64,000 bases of DNA from an uncultured Verrucomicrobia subdivision 3 bacterium (lineage in GTDB: Bacteria > Verrucomicrobiota > Verrucomicrobiia > Limisphaerales > UBA11358), in the NCBI GenBank assembly GCA_903865745.1, contig CAIPKV010000031.1:16757-80756 (forward strand), written 5' to 3'. Made by a program: the position numbers and the translations under genes. Position 1 is the first letter of the stretch; every line of letters starts with the position of its first letter. A model generated the notes under the pieces. That model did not search any database. It had not been told where the DNA came from and saw nothing but the letters and a program-made list of their open reading frames with translations. Positions 54,579 to 64,000 of the stretch are shown here, piece by piece.

Positions 54579-56351
54579 TCACTTCACCGGCAGGGCGATG
54601 CGCATGGTGGTGCCCCGGCCCACGCGCGACCGGATGCGGATTTCGCCGTGATGCGTCTCCACAATCCGCCCCACAATCGCCAAGCCCAGGCCAGTGCCCT
54701 TGGCTTTGGTGGTGGCCAGCACGGTCTTGAACGCCTGCTGCTGCTGCTCCGGCGTCATGCCGCCGCCGGTGTCCTTGAATTCCACCGCCGCGTGCTCGGT
54801 TTTATCCGGCCCGGTCACCACGCGCGAACGGATGGTCAACGTGCCGCCGCCCGCCATCGCCTCGGCCGCATTCAGGATGAGATTCAGAAACGCCTGCTCG
54901 AGTTGCGGCGCATCGCCGGAGACCAGCGGCAGGTCCAATTGCAAATCGCGCACGAGCTTGATGCCCTGATTCGCCAGCTTGTGCCGCACGAGCAGACTTA
55001 ATTCATCCACGAGCTCGTTCAGGTTCACCGGCGCAAACTTGGGCTCGGTCGTGCGCGCAAAATCCAAGATCTGTTCCACAATCTTGTTCAGGTGCTCAAT
55101 CTTGGACTCGATGATTTGCGCATCCTTGCTGCGGGGATCTTTCGCATCGAATTTCAGGTCGAGCGAATGGTAGAGCAGCTTCATCACGGTGAGCGGATTG
55201 CGAATCTCGTGCGCGACCTCCGCCGCGAGCAGACCGAGCGCGGAGAGTTTTTCGTTCTGGCGCAACTGTTCTTCCACATCCACGACGCGTTCGTAGAGCC
55301 GCGCCTTCTCAATGGCGATGGCGGATAGCTCGGCGAGGGCGGAGAGGATTTTGATTTCTTCGTTGGAAAAACTGTACGCGCGCGCGGTATAGACGCTCAG
55401 CGCGCCAATGCTTTGCCCGGCAAAAATCAGCGGCACACTCAACAGCGACACGAGGTTTTCGCGCCGTGCGAGTTCGACGTTCTGATAGCGCGTGTCGGTT
55501 TGGACATTGGCGACCTGCAACGGTTTTTTGCGCCGCACGACCACGCCGATTAGGCTATCTTCGGCGCTCAAACGCGGTTTGTTGATGTAGGCATCGCCCG
55601 CGCCGAAACTCGCGCGCAGGTCGAGCCACTCGCCCGAATCGTCGAGCAGCATGAGCGAACACATCCGCGCGCGCATAAGTTCGCAGGCTTCCTTGGTGAT
55701 GGCCCGCAGGGCTTCATCCAGATTCAAGGTGGAATTAATCGTGCGGCTCACGCTGGAGAGCGATTCAAACAGCATGACTTTCAAGCGCAGTTGCTCGTAA
55801 AGCCAGGTGTGATGAATGACCTTGGCCGCCTGGATCGCGAGTTCCTGCAACAGCTCCTGGTCATCCACTGAGAAGGCATCCACGCGTTCGGAATCGACGT
55901 TGATGACGCCGCGCACTTCGCCCTGCACTTCGAGCGGCACGGCAAGCTCAGAGCGGACATCGCGCCGGATGCTGACGTAGCGCTTGTCCTGTGTGACATC
56001 GCCGACACGTGCGGGTTTGCCGGTCTGCGCGACCCAGCCGGTGACGCCTTCGCCGACGCGGAGTTTTAATTTGCGCGCGGAGGCGGAGAGATTTTGCGCC
56101 GCGTGAATCTCGAGAAAGTTGGACGTGGGATTGATGAGCACGAGCGAGCCGCTCGAAGCGCGCATCACGCGTACGGCCTCGCTGACGATGAGTTGCAGCG
56201 CCTCCTGCGAGTCGAGCGTGGAATGGATGACGCTCCCGACCTGATACAACAGGCGCAGGCGTTCGTGGCTCCGTTCAAGTTTTTCCAGCTGCTCGCTCAC
56301 ACGTTCAATTTTTAAGGTTAAGTGTTTAGTTGGCGGAGCGTGGCACGGCAA
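54579..56351 (-). CDS. GAF-domain sensor histidine kinase
   Basis: 590 residues from a TTG at 56351; a GTG at 56300 is an equal alternative. Two GAF domains (about 35-180 and 200-350), an HisKA box with VAHEIRNPLTVMKLLYHS near 385, N-box LILNAAEAMAGGG, and G-boxes DTGGGM and KGTGLGLAIV, so the kinase looks active. No membrane helix, so it senses a cytoplasmic signal. It lies about 40 bp after the lptG stop on the same strand. No receiver gene is directly paired. Confidence 0.92.
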   Translation of the reverse strand: MPCHAPPTKHLTLKIERVSEQLEKLERSHERLRLLYQVGSVIHSTLDSQEALQLIVSEAVRVMRASSGSLVLINPTSNFLEIHAAQNLSASARKLKLRVGEGVTGWVAQTGKPARVGDVTQDKRYVSIRRDVRSELAVPLEVQGEVRGVINVDSERVDAFSVDDQELLQELAIQAAKVIHHTWLYEQLRLKVMLFESLSSVSRTINSTLNLDEALRAITKEACELMRARMCSLMLLDDSGEWLDLRASFGAGDAYINKPRLSAEDSLIGVVVRRKKPLQVANVQTDTRYQNVELARRENLVSLLSVPLIFAGQSIGALSVYTARAYSFSNEEIKILSALAELSAIAIEKARLYERVVDVEEQLRQNEKLSALGLLAAEVAHEIRNPLTVMKLLYHSLDLKFDAKDPRSKDAQIIESKIEHLNKIVEQILDFARTTEPKFAPVNLNELVDELSLLVRHKLANQGIKLVRDLQLDLPLVSGDAPQLEQAFLNLILNAAEAMAGGGTLTIRSRVVTGPDKTEHAAVEFKDTGGGMTPEQQQQAFKTVLATTKAKGTGLGLAIVGRIVETHHGEIRIRSRVGRGTTMRIALPVK

Positions 56352-56391
56352 TTTTGTTTTAACTTAAAACTAAGCATTAAAAACTCAAAAC

Positions 56392-57513
56392 TCATCTTGT
56401 GCGCAGAATCAAAATGGTGCCGACGGTGGCGAAAAACAGATTCGGTAGCCACGCCGCGAGCCACGGCGGCAAATGACCGTTCAAGCCGAACGCGAGGCTG
56501 ACCTGTTGCAGCACGAAATAAGCGAAGCAGATAAAAATGCTGCCCGCGACGCCGAAGAATAAATTGCGGCGCCCGGATTGCGCGCCGAACGGGACGGCGA
56601 TAAACACAACGACGAGGCAGGTCCACGGTGCGGCGAGCCGGCCGTAATATTTCGTGCGCAGGGCGTTCGCATCGTCGCGCGGCAAATCAGGGTGGAGCCG
56701 TAGATATTCGCGCAAATCTTTCAGCGGGATATCGGCGGCGCGCGAGCCGCGCAGGGTCTGCGAGTCGCTGAGTTTGATGTTGCTCAAGATTTGGCCCGGC
56801 GTTTCGTCAAACTCCGGCATGGCAATCTGGTTTGTGATGAACGTCGGCACGAGGCTGCCGTTCGGGCTGAGTTGCGTGAACATTTTCGCGTTGTAAAAAA
56901 TCCAGACGCCGTTGGTCCGGTCGGCGCGGTCGGCTTTGAGCGCGCGCCACGAGCCGTCGGGCAGCGTCCAGGTCACATTCGGATTCAGCATGATGCGGGT
57001 GGGGGCATCGTATTCGCCAATCTGCCAGATGCGGTTGGCGTGCGCGGTGCGGAATCCGATCTTGGTGAAGTGGGTCTTGGCCTTCGGATTGTTTTCCAAC
57101 TGAACATGGCGCGAAAGGATTTCCTCCGTCCACGTGGCGCAGCGCGGCACGATGCTTTCGTTGATGCCAAAATAAATTCCGCCTGCCAGCACGCCGACGA
57201 CAAAATACGGCACGCACAGCCGCCACAAACTCACGCCAGCCGCCCGGAGTGCGGTGAGCTCGTGGTGGCGGGAATGTTGCGTGAGCGCGTACAGCAGCGC
57301 GAGCAGCAGCCCGATGGGGAGCACTAAAATGAGAAAGCCCGGCATCATGGCGCCGGCGTATTCCACGCAATCCCACAGCCGGAGCTGATGCTCCTGCATG
57401 ATGTCGAGTTCGCTGAAGAAGAAATAGGCGACCCAGAAAACGAGAAAGCCGCCGAGGCAGTAGGCCAGCGGCGTGAGTAATTCGCGAAACAGGTATCGGT
57501 CGTGCAACCGCAT
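56392..57513 (-). CDS. lptG: LptF/LptG-family lipopolysaccharide export permease
   Basis: 373 residues from ATG 57513, where the first helix and RYLFRELLTPLAY of the family begin; longer frames read into tRNA-Lys. Six hydrophobic helices flank a periplasmic domain (about 110-290). LptF and LptG pair with the LptB ATPase to pull lipopolysaccharide from the inner membrane, consistent with a Gram-negative envelope. Which of LptF or LptG cannot be decided, and no second copy is next to it. Confidence 0.85.
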   Translation of the reverse strand: MRLHDRYLFRELLTPLAYCLGGFLVFWVAYFFFSELDIMQEHQLRLWDCVEYAGAMMPGFLILVLPIGLLLALLYALTQHSRHHELTALRAAGVSLWRLCVPYFVVGVLAGGIYFGINESIVPRCATWTEEILSRHVQLENNPKAKTHFTKIGFRTAHANRIWQIGEYDAPTRIMLNPNVTWTLPDGSWRALKADRADRTNGVWIFYNAKMFTQLSPNGSLVPTFITNQIAMPEFDETPGQILSNIKLSDSQTLRGSRAADIPLKDLREYLRLHPDLPRDDANALRTKYYGRLAAPWTCLVVVFIAVPFGAQSGRRNLFFGVAGSIFICFAYFVLQQVSLAFGLNGHLPPWLAAWLPNLFFATVGTILILRTR

Positions 57514-57560
57514 GGTGCAGGTTAGACAGCGGATGGTTTTCTGCCAAACAATTAAGAAGC

Positions 57561-57636
57561 TGGTGGGTTGGGAGAGACTCGAACTCTCGACCAATGCCTT
57601 AAAAGGGCACTGCTCTACCGACTGAGCTACCAACCC
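57561..57636 (-). tRNA. tRNA-Lys(UUU)
   Basis: 76 nt on the minus strand with CCA encoded. Acceptor GGGTTGG pairs with CCAACCC; D arm, anticodon stem GTGCC/GGCAT (one non-Watson-Crick pair), loop CTTTTAA with anticodon TTT, and T arm with GTTCGAGTC are intact. Confidence 0.95.
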
Positions 57637-57771
57637 AACAGGGCGGAGGAAAATAGATTATTGTCGCCCGAAAGCAAGGTTTTTCCCCTCCGCCAAAGGG
57701 GTCGCTGAAGATTGTTATGGGACGGTAATTTTCAATTTTGTTTTTTGCACCGGCTGCGCTAGAGTGGTTTC

Positions 57772-58626
57772 ATCAAGACGGGCACGCACATAAAATTTTG
57801 GGGAGTTCGCGGCTCCATTCCCTCGCCCGGTGCAGGCACGGTTCGCTATGGCGGTAATACCACTTGCGTCGAGGTCCGCAACGGCAGTGACATCATCATT
57901 CTTGATGCTGGCACCGGCTTGCGCCACCTCGGCCAGTCGCTGGTCGAAGAATTCCGGCGAGGTACGCTCACCCTCTCGCTGTTACTATCACATACTCACT
58001 GGGATCATATTCAGGGCATCCCGTTTTTTGCGCCAATTTACGAATCCCGCTGCCGGCTGCGCATCCTCGGCTGTGAGGGCGCGCGCCAAAGTCTCGTTGC
58101 CGCGCTCACCGGCCAGATGGAAAGTACGTATTTTCCGGTGCCGTTCTCGAAGCTACCCAGCAATATTGAAATCGAAGAGCTGGAGGAATTTAATTTTACC
58201 ATTGGCCAGGTTTTAGTCCGGGCGCAGCGCGCCAATCATCCCGGCGTGGCGGTAGGCTACCGGTTGTTTTCGCCGGACGGTATCGTCTGTTTTTTTCCCG
58301 ACACGGAACCGCGCTTGGGTGGTAAAGACAATGAGATGATTGATTTTGTCCGCGACGCTGATGTGTTGATTTTAGATTCGCAATACGACCGGGCGGAATA
58401 CAAGAAGCACACCGGCTGGGGTCACGGTTGCGTGGATGATTCCGTGGCGCTGGCGCTCCAAGCTGGTGTAAAGAAGCTTATCCTCTTCCACCATGACCCC
58501 GACCACGATGACCGGAAGATTGACGCATTTGTGAAACACGCCCGCGCGCTGGTGAAAAAGCAGAAGGCCAAATTGAAAGTGGAAGCCGCGCGCGAGGGGA
58601 TGACGATTGAACTTGGCGGCAAGTAA
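57772..58626 (+). CDS. Metallo-beta-lactamase-fold hydrolase, start codon non-canonical
   Basis: The frame is open from 57763 after a TAG at 57760. Strong family similarity (KFWGVRGSIPSPG, RYGGNTTCVEV, ILDAGTGLRHLG, LSHTHWDHIQG) begins near 57793, well before the first ATG, GTG or TTG in frame (TTG at 57919, which would delete the first part of the fold). The start is therefore ATC 57772, ATA 57790 or another rare codon, or a base error hides it. With 57772 the protein has 284 residues. Metal ligands HTHWDH, DSQYD and the C-terminal HHDPDHDD are present. Substrate unknown; relatives include cyclic nucleotide or phosphonate phosphodiesterases. Confidence 0.85.
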   Translation: MKTGTHIKFWGVRGSIPSPGAGTVRYGGNTTCVEVRNGSDIIILDAGTGLRHLGQSLVEEFRRGTLTLSLLLSHTHWDHIQGIPFFAPIYESRCRLRILGCEGARQSLVAALTGQMESTYFPVPFSKLPSNIEIEELEEFNFTIGQVLVRAQRANHPGVAVGYRLFSPDGIVCFFPDTEPRLGGKDNEMIDFVRDADVLILDSQYDRAEYKKHTGWGHGCVDDSVALALQAGVKKLILFHHDPDHDDRKIDAFVKHARALVKKQKAKLKVEAAREGMTIELGGK

Positions 58627-58656
58627 GGGCGTTAAACTTTCAGACGCAGACTTCTT

Positions 58657-59397
58657 TTATTCCGATTTTTCTCCGTAGTTAATCGCCATCGCGCCGCCGA
58701 GTAGGTTGACGACGCGGACGTTTTTCAATTTAAGTGCGCGCATTTTATCCGCCACCGCCAGCTGCGCCGGGTAATGTTTGAGCGATTCCAAAATATAAGC
58801 GTAGGCCGAGGCATCGCCGCAGAATAGCCAGCCCATCAGCGGCACGGACATCTTGAGGTGGGTGAAATAGAGACTACGCCAGAGCACATTCGCCGGTTTG
58901 CCAAAATCCAATACGATGAGTCGCGCTCCCGGTCGCGCCACGCGCCACATTTCGTCCAGACCGCGCTCCCAGCTCGTCAGGTTGCGTAGCCCATAGCCAA
59001 CAGTGACGATGTCAAAGGAGTTTTCGGAAAAGGTAAGTTCCTGCGCGTCACCTTGGATAAAGGTAGGCACGGGGTGCGGGGAGTTGAAAGTTGGGGTTTT
59101 AAGTTTTCCACTTCGGTTCGCCGCGACCTCAAGCATTTGGGCGCTGAAATCAAGGCCTGTGGTGGTCGCACCGCCCCGGGCGAGGGCAAAGGAAATGTCG
59201 CCGGTGCCGCAGCATAGGTCGAGGGCGCGGCTGCCGGGTTTTATCTGCGCCAGCTCGACGACGCGGCGTTTCCAAAGCCGGTGCAGGCCGAAGCTTTGGA
59301 GGTCGTTGATGAAATCATAGCGGCGGGCGATGCGGGCGAAGAGGTCGTTGACTTTTGCGGCGCGCTGATCGCCAGGCGCATAATAGGCGTTGCTCAC
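58657..59397 (-). CDS. menG: Demethylmenaquinone methyltransferase UbiE/MenG
   Basis: 246 residues. SAM-dependent methyltransferase with LDLCCGTGDISFAL (motif I) near residue 60, QGDAQELTFSENSFDIVTVG, and the UbiE signature YGLRNLTSWERGLDEMWRV. It methylates demethylmenaquinone (and in some bacteria ubiquinone) in the last quinone step. With mqnC and mqnE on this window the likely product is menaquinone. It is divergent from the response regulator gene. Confidence 0.93.
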   Translation of the reverse strand: MSNAYYAPGDQRAAKVNDLFARIARRYDFINDLQSFGLHRLWKRRVVELAQIKPGSRALDLCCGTGDISFALARGGATTTGLDFSAQMLEVAANRSGKLKTPTFNSPHPVPTFIQGDAQELTFSENSFDIVTVGYGLRNLTSWERGLDEMWRVARPGARLIVLDFGKPANVLWRSLYFTHLKMSVPLMGWLFCGDASAYAYILESLKHYPAQLAVADKMRALKLKNVRVVNLLGGAMAINYGEKSE

Positions 59398-59513
59398 GCA
59401 GATATTCTAGCAGGGTGGCGCGTGGCGCAAAGCGGAGAAATGTCTTTGCGTTGGACGCTGGCTTTGTTAGGTTCGCCGAAAATTAAGCGTATTAAACAAC
59501 AGCAATCAGCCCT

Positions 59514-59924
59514 ATGAGCACAGTTGGCGCGCAAAAAAAAATCTTGGTGGTGGATGACAATGAAATTGTCATCAAGACGATTTCACTTAAGCTTCAGGGT
59601 GCCGGCTACCAAGTGTTGACCGCCATGGATGGCTCGGCGGCGGTGGCCATTGCCCGAAAAGAGACGCCGGACTTGATTTTGCTAGACTTGAGTTTTCCCC
59701 CGGATGTAGACGGGGTGCCGTGGGATGGTTTTCGCATCATGGAATGGTTTCACCGGCTGGACACGGTAAAAAAAATACCCGTAATCGTCATCACTGGCTC
59801 TGACGATCCGCAGGCGAAGCAGCGCGCTACGAACACGGGCGCAGTGGCGTTTTTCCAGAAACCGCTGGAACATGACTATTTGCTCAAGGTCATCCGGGCG
59901 ACCCTAGGTGAAACCGTTAGGTGA
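59514..59924 (+). CDS. Stand-alone response regulator receiver
   Basis: 136 residues. Receiver fold: VVDDNEI at the start (acidic pocket), phosphoacceptor aspartate in LILLDLSFPPDVDG near residue 60, and the threonine/lysine switch in VIVITGS and FFQKPLEHDYL. A 7-9 residue insert (PPDVDGVPWDGFR) follows the aspartate. There is no output domain, so it likely acts by protein contact, for instance in a phosphorelay. The kinase partner is not adjacent. tRNA-Gly follows about 58 bp later. Confidence 0.9.
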   Translation: MSTVGAQKKILVVDDNEIVIKTISLKLQGAGYQVLTAMDGSAAVAIARKETPDLILLDLSFPPDVDGVPWDGFRIMEWFHRLDTVKKIPVIVITGSDDPQAKQRATNTGAVAFFQKPLEHDYLLKVIRATLGETVR

Positions 59925-59981
59925 GCAAAATTCAGACTTGCTAGTGGTCAGAATTAACTTAATATCAACCCACTTTCGGAC

Positions 59982-60057
59982 GCGAGCGTAGCTCAGTTGG
60001 TAGAGCATCACCTTGCCAAGGTGAACGTCGAGGGTTCAAATCCCTTCGCTCGCTCCA
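59982..60057 (+). tRNA. tRNA-Gly(GCC)
   Basis: 76 nt with encoded CCA. Acceptor GCGAGCG pairs with CGCTCGC, anticodon stem TCACC/GGTGA holds loop TTGCCAA (anticodon GCC), and the T arm carries GGTTCAAATCC. Confidence 0.96.
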
Positions 60058-60079
60058 TTTTTTCTTTTCTTAACAGTTT

Positions 60080-62188
60080 TTAAGCCTGCGTATTAGTCGG
60101 GGTATCCAGACATTGCCGTACGAGTTGTGCCATTTTGCCAATTGAGTAAGGCTTGGGCATAAAATTAATGCCTTCTGTCAGCGAAATGTCTTTGCCAGCC
60201 ATGTCTGGGCTGTAACCGCTGGTGAATATAACTTTCAAACTGGGCTTCTGAGCAAGTAGCCGTTCGGCCAGTTCGCCGCCGAGGATACCTTCGGGCATTA
60301 TCAAATCCGTCAGGAGCAAGTCCACTTCATGGTTGGCCGATTCCCACACTTCAAGGGCGTGTCGCCCGGAACGTGCAGTTAACACCTTGTATCCTTGGTA
60401 TGCCAGCAGTTCAGCAATCATATCGCGCAAGGGTTCCTCATCTTCGGCCACTAAAATTGTTTCGCGTCCACGTTGCAGCTCGCCCTCATCGTCGGTAGCT
60501 GCCGGTTTCTCGGCGGGCTGTTTGCTAGGCGGGAAATAAAGTTTGAAGGTTGTGCCCTGATTGGGCTGACTTTCCACTTCCAGCCAGCCTTTATGCTGCC
60601 GAATGATACTCAATACCGTCGCCAGTCCTAGGCCAGTCCCTTGGCCGGGTGCCTTGGTAGTAAAGAACGGCTCGAAAATCCGGTTGAGAATATGCGTGTC
60701 CATTCCGCAGCCGGTATCCGTAAAGGTCAGGCAGACAAATTCACCGTGGCGTTCTTCCGGATCCAAGGTAACAGTCGAGCGATGGACCGTAACCAGAGCC
60801 GTATCGATGTGTATCCGTCCGCCTTCTGCCATGGCGTCGCGGGCATTGATGGACAAGTTCATAATCACCTGCTCAATCATGCCATCGTCGGCTTGGATGG
60901 CGGGCAGGTTCGAGCCGGGTTGAAAATCCAGCCGGATGCATTCGCCAGTGAGCCGTTCCATCATCGCTAGCGAATTGGCCACGGTTTCGTTGAGATCAAT
61001 GTCGCGAAACTGCGTGACCTGTTTGCGGCTGAAGATGAGCAACTGACGGACTAGGGCGGCGGCCCTCTTGCTCGCTATGAGAACCTGATTAATCGAGTTG
61101 GCGCTGGGATCTTCCTCAGGTAGGCGCATCTGTATCAGGCCGGAATGGCCTTGAATGACGGTTAATATGTTGTTGAAGTCGTGCGCAACCCCGGCGGCTA
61201 GCTGGCCGATACTCTCCATCTTTTGAGCCTGGAGCAACTGGCGCTCGAGCATAAGTCGCTCGGAAATGTCTTGCACCAACAACAATGCGTGCGCGTGACC
61301 GCCCAGCGACAACGGAATCAGTGATACCAGCACGTCATGGATAGCTCCAGACAGGCTGCGGACTTTGGCGTTTTCTTCCCGCACCTCCTCGTTTTTGGCC
61401 AATCGCGTAACCCATTGCTCCGCTAACTCGGGCTGTTCCCAGAGTAAGTGTTCGTTGGAAGCGCTCCCCATGAGCTTGTTCCGAGCGCAGCCGGTTAGCG
61501 CGACGAGCCGGTCGTTAACATCTACAAAACGATGACCATCTAGGGTCAGGATGCCGCTGGGAATCGGGCTGGAATGAAAGGCCTTCGAAAACCGCTCCTC
61601 GGTTGCTCTGAGTAGGGTGTTTGTTTGCGACAACTCTGATGTCCGCCGCTCCACCATGGCCTCCAGTTCAATCATCTGGAAGTTCGCCTGAATACCAAGC
61701 AACCATTTCTTTGTTAGGGCGTGCGCTAGTTGTTGGACCTCCACATTGTCGAATGGCTTCTTGAGGACGAGTAGGTTGTCGGGTTGGCCAACTTTGAGCC
61801 GTAGCTCTTCCCACGAATAATCCGAGTAGGCAGTACAGACGACAATTTGGAGTTGCGGAAAGACTTCCCAGATGCGTGAAATGGTCTCTACACCATCCCA
61901 GCCAGGCGGCATCCGGACATCCACGAAGGCCATCGCATAAGGCCGGTTTTCTTCCAGGGATTGTTTCACCATTGCCAGACCGTCCTTACCTTGGTAGGCC
62001 GAGTCCAACTGAAAACTTATGGAGTCAATGGCAGGCTGAAATTCGTCAAACAGCGCCTCCTCCATGCCCTTGAGTTTGGAACTATCGGCAATACTCGGGC
62101 AGAGGATTTTCCTGAAGTCGGCGTGGATGGACGGGTTGTCGTCAATAATCAGGATGCGATGGTTAGGCTTGAAGTTTGATGTACTCAT
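60080..62188 (-). CDS. Hybrid sensor kinase: receiver-PAS-histidine kinase-receiver
   Basis: 702 residues from ATG 62188, preceded by GGAGCC. Order: N-terminal receiver ([10 protein letters not shown], aspartate in [14 protein letters not shown]), a coiled linker, PAS domain (about 210-330), HisKA with [19 protein letters not shown], HATPase with [10 protein letters not shown] and [11 protein letters not shown], and a C-terminal receiver with [14 protein letters not shown] and [10 protein letters not shown]. Domain arrangement fits a phosphorelay hub. It overlaps the upstream kinase by 4 bp (62185-62188), so it depends on that gene for transcription and probably suffers polar effects from the IS insertion. 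Confidence 0.93.
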   Translation of the reverse strand: MSTSNFKPNHRILIIDDNPSIHADFRKILCPSIADSSKLKGMEEALFDEFQPAIDSISFQLDSAYQGKDGLAMVKQSLEENRPYAMAFVDVRMPPGWDGVETISRIWEVFPQLQIVVCTAYSDYSWEELRLKVGQPDNLLVLKKPFDNVEVQQLAHALTKKWLLGIQANFQMIELEAMVERRTSELSQTNTLLRATEERFSKAFHSSPIPSGILTLDGHRFVDVNDRLVALTGCARNKLMGSASNEHLLWEQPELAEQWVTRLAKNEEVREENAKVRSLSGAIHDVLVSLIPLSLGGHAHALLLVQDISERLMLERQLLQAQKMESIGQLAAGVAHDFNNILTVIQGHSGLIQMRLPEEDPSANSINQVLIASKRAAALVRQLLIFSRKQVTQFRDIDLNETVANSLAMMERLTGECIRLDFQPGSNLPAIQADDGMIEQVIMNLSINARDAMAEGGRIHIDTALVTVHRSTVTLDPEERHGEFVCLTFTDTGCGMDTHILNRIFEPFFTTKAPGQGTGLGLATVLSIIRQHKGWLEVESQPNQGTTFKLYFPPSKQPAEKPAATDDEGELQRGRETILVAEDEEPLRDMIAELLAYQGYKVLTARSGRHALEVWESANHEVDLLLTDLIMPEGILGGELAERLLAQKPSLKVIFTSGYSPDMAGKDISLTEGINFMPKPYSIGKMAQLVRQCLDTPTNTQA

Positions 62189-63866
62189 GAGGCTCCTTCG
62201 TGTGTGGTGTGATTTTCGCGGTGCACGATTGTGGCTGCAGGCAATTCCAAAACAAAAGAGGCTCCCAAGCCGATGCCGTCGCTTTGAGCGGTGAGGCTGC
62301 CACTCATCTCTTTGGCCGCGTTGGCGCAACTATGCAGGCCAAAGCCGTGCCCGTCCTTTTTAGTTGTGAAACCGTGGGTGAAAATCTTAAGTAGATTTTC
62401 CGGAGCGATGCCCACACCGCTGTCGCGGATGGTAATCTTGACACGGTCAGGCGTCAGCGGCTCAACTCGGATGATCATGCGCTTCTCATTAGTGGGGTGC
62501 GCATCCATCGCATATTTCGCGTTGCTGATGAGGTTGATGAGGATTTGCAACGCCTTATGCCGGTCAGCAAACACGGGTGGCGTGGCTTCATCAAACTCGC
62601 GAATCACCTGAATGCGGTGCCGCTCGAACGCCGCCGCGTTAATCCGCAACGCGTCCTCGGTCAGCTCGCTCGCAGACAAATTTTCGTAGGCGCCGGACAT
62701 TTTGGCAAAGTTTTGCTGCATTGCCACAATCTCTTTGATGTGATCGATGTGCTTGGCGACGGAATTTATTTCCGTAATGAGCTCCGTTTGCTCGGCGGCC
62801 AGATGGTTCGTAGCTGTGACCAGGTAATCTGGCAGGAGTTTACCTTTGGGATCATTTGTCAGATATTCTGCAAGGCGGTTCATGTGTTCGTGCAACATGC
62901 CAGAGGCGCGGAGCAGGTTGGTGACTTTGGATTGTTTCAGGCGCTCACCTACAAGCGTGGCAGATACGCTCACGCTGTTGAGTACGTTGCCTACATTGTG
63001 TAGCACACCAGTGGCTACTTCAGCCATACCAGCCATGCGGGAAGATTCAAGCAGCCGGCTGTTCAAACGCGCGAGTTCTTCCTCCGCCATTTTCTTGGCG
63101 GTAATATCAAGGAAAATGCCACGCATGGCCGAAGCTTTTCCTTGCTCACCCATCAACGAACCGCTTTCACGAATCCAGACCACCCGTTCATCCGCCGCCA
63201 GCATCCGGTATTCACAGGTGTAAGGCCGCCCAATGCGGGCATATTCATGGCGCATTTGAACTGCCTTGGTCTTGTCCTCTGGATGAAGATGATCCCGCCA
63301 AAAGTTCTCATTGGCCAGCCATTCGTCCGGCGGAAATCCGAGGATACGTATGCACTGTCGGCTGACAAAGGAAAAACGGAATTTCTCCGGGTCGCAAGTC
63401 CAGACAATGCCGTCAATTGAGTTAATCAGCACTTGCAACCGCTGTTGCGACAGGCTAATGGCCACATCTTGGGCTTGGATGCGGTCAAGCATCTCGTTGA
63501 AGGATTCCGTTAGCTGTCCCAGTTCGTCGCCGCGACCGCTGACGGTAGCCCGCACGGCGTAGTTCTTTTCCAAGCCAATCCGCTTAGCTGTCTCGGCTAA
63601 ATGTAAAACCGGCTCGGTGATGACTAGCTGAAAACGGCGGGAAAGAAAAATTGCCAAGCTTACGGATAAAATCGTGATGTCCAGAATCACGAACCCGTAG
63701 AATTCGAGTAGCTTCAAAAATGTCCGTTCAAAATTGGCGCGCAGGTAGAGTGTTCCCACCTGCTTCCGATCTAGGATGACAGGTTGGGTGCGCAACAAGT
63801 AACCATCGGAAAAGTGTGACTCTCGCGGTGGTGGAAAAAGCGCCCAGGCGCCAGCCGGCTCCGGTG
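62185..63866 (-). pseudogene. Membrane histidine kinase, 5' end removed by IS insertion
   Basis: The frame stays open to about 63866 and then runs into insertion-sequence DNA, with a stop at 63883. The residues before the first listed in-frame start (TTG 63798) read AWALFPPPRESHFSDGYLL and continue smoothly into LRTQPVILDRKQVGTLYLRA, which looks like the end of a CHASE8-type sensor. Then: one hydrophobic helix, HAMP (about 40-100 from the TTG), PAS with PAC, a histidine box GVLHNVGNVLNS, N-box and G-boxes. The first membrane helix and most of the sensor are gone, so the gene is probably inactive unless the IS supplies a start. Confidence 0.85.
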
Positions 63867-64000
63867 ATTGGGCCCCTCTGAACTAGGCCATTGAGGATGG
63901 GATGGTTTTCGGGTAACGAAAAGAAAACCATCATGAAGAAGACACATCATACGACGGAGCAAATCATCCGCATCCTGCGGGAGGCGGAGACCAGCGGGCA
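63867..64000 (+). mobile_element. IS3-type insertion sequence, left end only
   Basis: Foreign DNA starts close to 63867 (TGATTGGGCCCCTCTGAACT), where the kinase reading frame loses family similarity. The exact terminus and target duplication cannot be fixed because the other end is outside the window. The transposase gene starts at 63933. Confidence 0.8.
63933..64000 (+). CDS. IS3-family transposase OrfA-like, N-terminus only
   Basis: ATG at 63933 and 22 codons before the window ends. The start MKKTHHTTEQIIRILREAET matches the first helix of IS3-family OrfA proteins (the EEQIIxILxEAE pattern before a helix-turn-helix). The rest of the element lies beyond the window. Confidence 0.85.
   Translation, partial: MKKTHHTTEQIIRILREAETSG

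Noticed and set aside
57514..57633. Longer lptG start from a frame extending into the tRNA-Lys
   Set aside because: The extra 40 residues translate tRNA sequence, and the family begins at the ATG at 57513.

Overview
The window looks like chromosomal DNA of a Verrucomicrobiota bacterium, most likely near the Pedosphaera/Limisphaerales group. I infer this from an orphan prepilin with the H-x-DG type C-terminus, large genes for secreted polysaccharide and peptide degradation, menaquinone genes of the futalosine route (mqnC, mqnE, menG), and a 7-bp TACGATT-type tandem repeat between genes. No marker gene was searched, so the placement is an inference.

Layout. 1-7650: a tightly packed minus-strand operon holding a type I restriction-modification system (hsdR, a small zinc-ribbon gene, hsdM, hsdS) followed by three accessory genes (HNH nuclease, helical DUF protein, second HNH nuclease cut by the window edge). 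7.8-9.3 kb: a small membrane protein and a DUF4268 protein. 9.7-18.7 kb: a membrane TPR protein, leuB, a prepilin, then a secreted serine carboxypeptidase and a glycoside hydrolase family 2 enzyme. 18.8-31.3 kb: mostly housekeeping genes (aldolase, DegT aminotransferase, mqnC, a radical SAM protein, a DUF721 protein, sixA, ppx, an epimerase-like protein, glnB-amtB, mutS). 31.4-39.7 kb: engB, an ene-reductase, a FmdB-type zinc ribbon, a sugar kinase-like protein, thiH, an aminotransferase, mqnE and purU. 39.9-46 kb: a type II secretion/type IV pilus cluster (gspE-, gspL/pilM-, gspM/pilO- and gspD-like). 46.3-59.9 kb: an AsmA-like protein, metallo-beta-lactamase proteins, a foldase, pdxA, trpC-prfB (with programmed frameshift), a GAF histidine kinase, an LptG-type permease, tRNA-Lys, menG and a response regulator. 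60-64 kb: tRNA-Gly and a two-gene sensor operon whose upstream kinase is cut by an IS3-type insertion running off the window.

The most unusual content lies between genes. Three separate intergenic regions (about 13.86-14.20, 34.82-35.06 and 54.28-54.50 kb) each hold 11 to 17 units with a period of 21 bp, close to two turns of the double helix. In each array a short self-complementary core recurs every 21 bp, but the core sequence differs between arrays (CCNNGG with AATCCTAGGATT as its fullest form; TTCCGTG with weak symmetry; TTCTTAAGAA/TTCTCGAGAA). The shared spacing without shared sequence suggests one class of element with locus-specific cores. I do not know a described family that fits.

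Coordinates come from reading the sequence and from conserved motifs. Several start codons were moved inward from the longest frame on the basis of signal peptides, family length or Shine-Dalgarno sequences, as noted in each entry.
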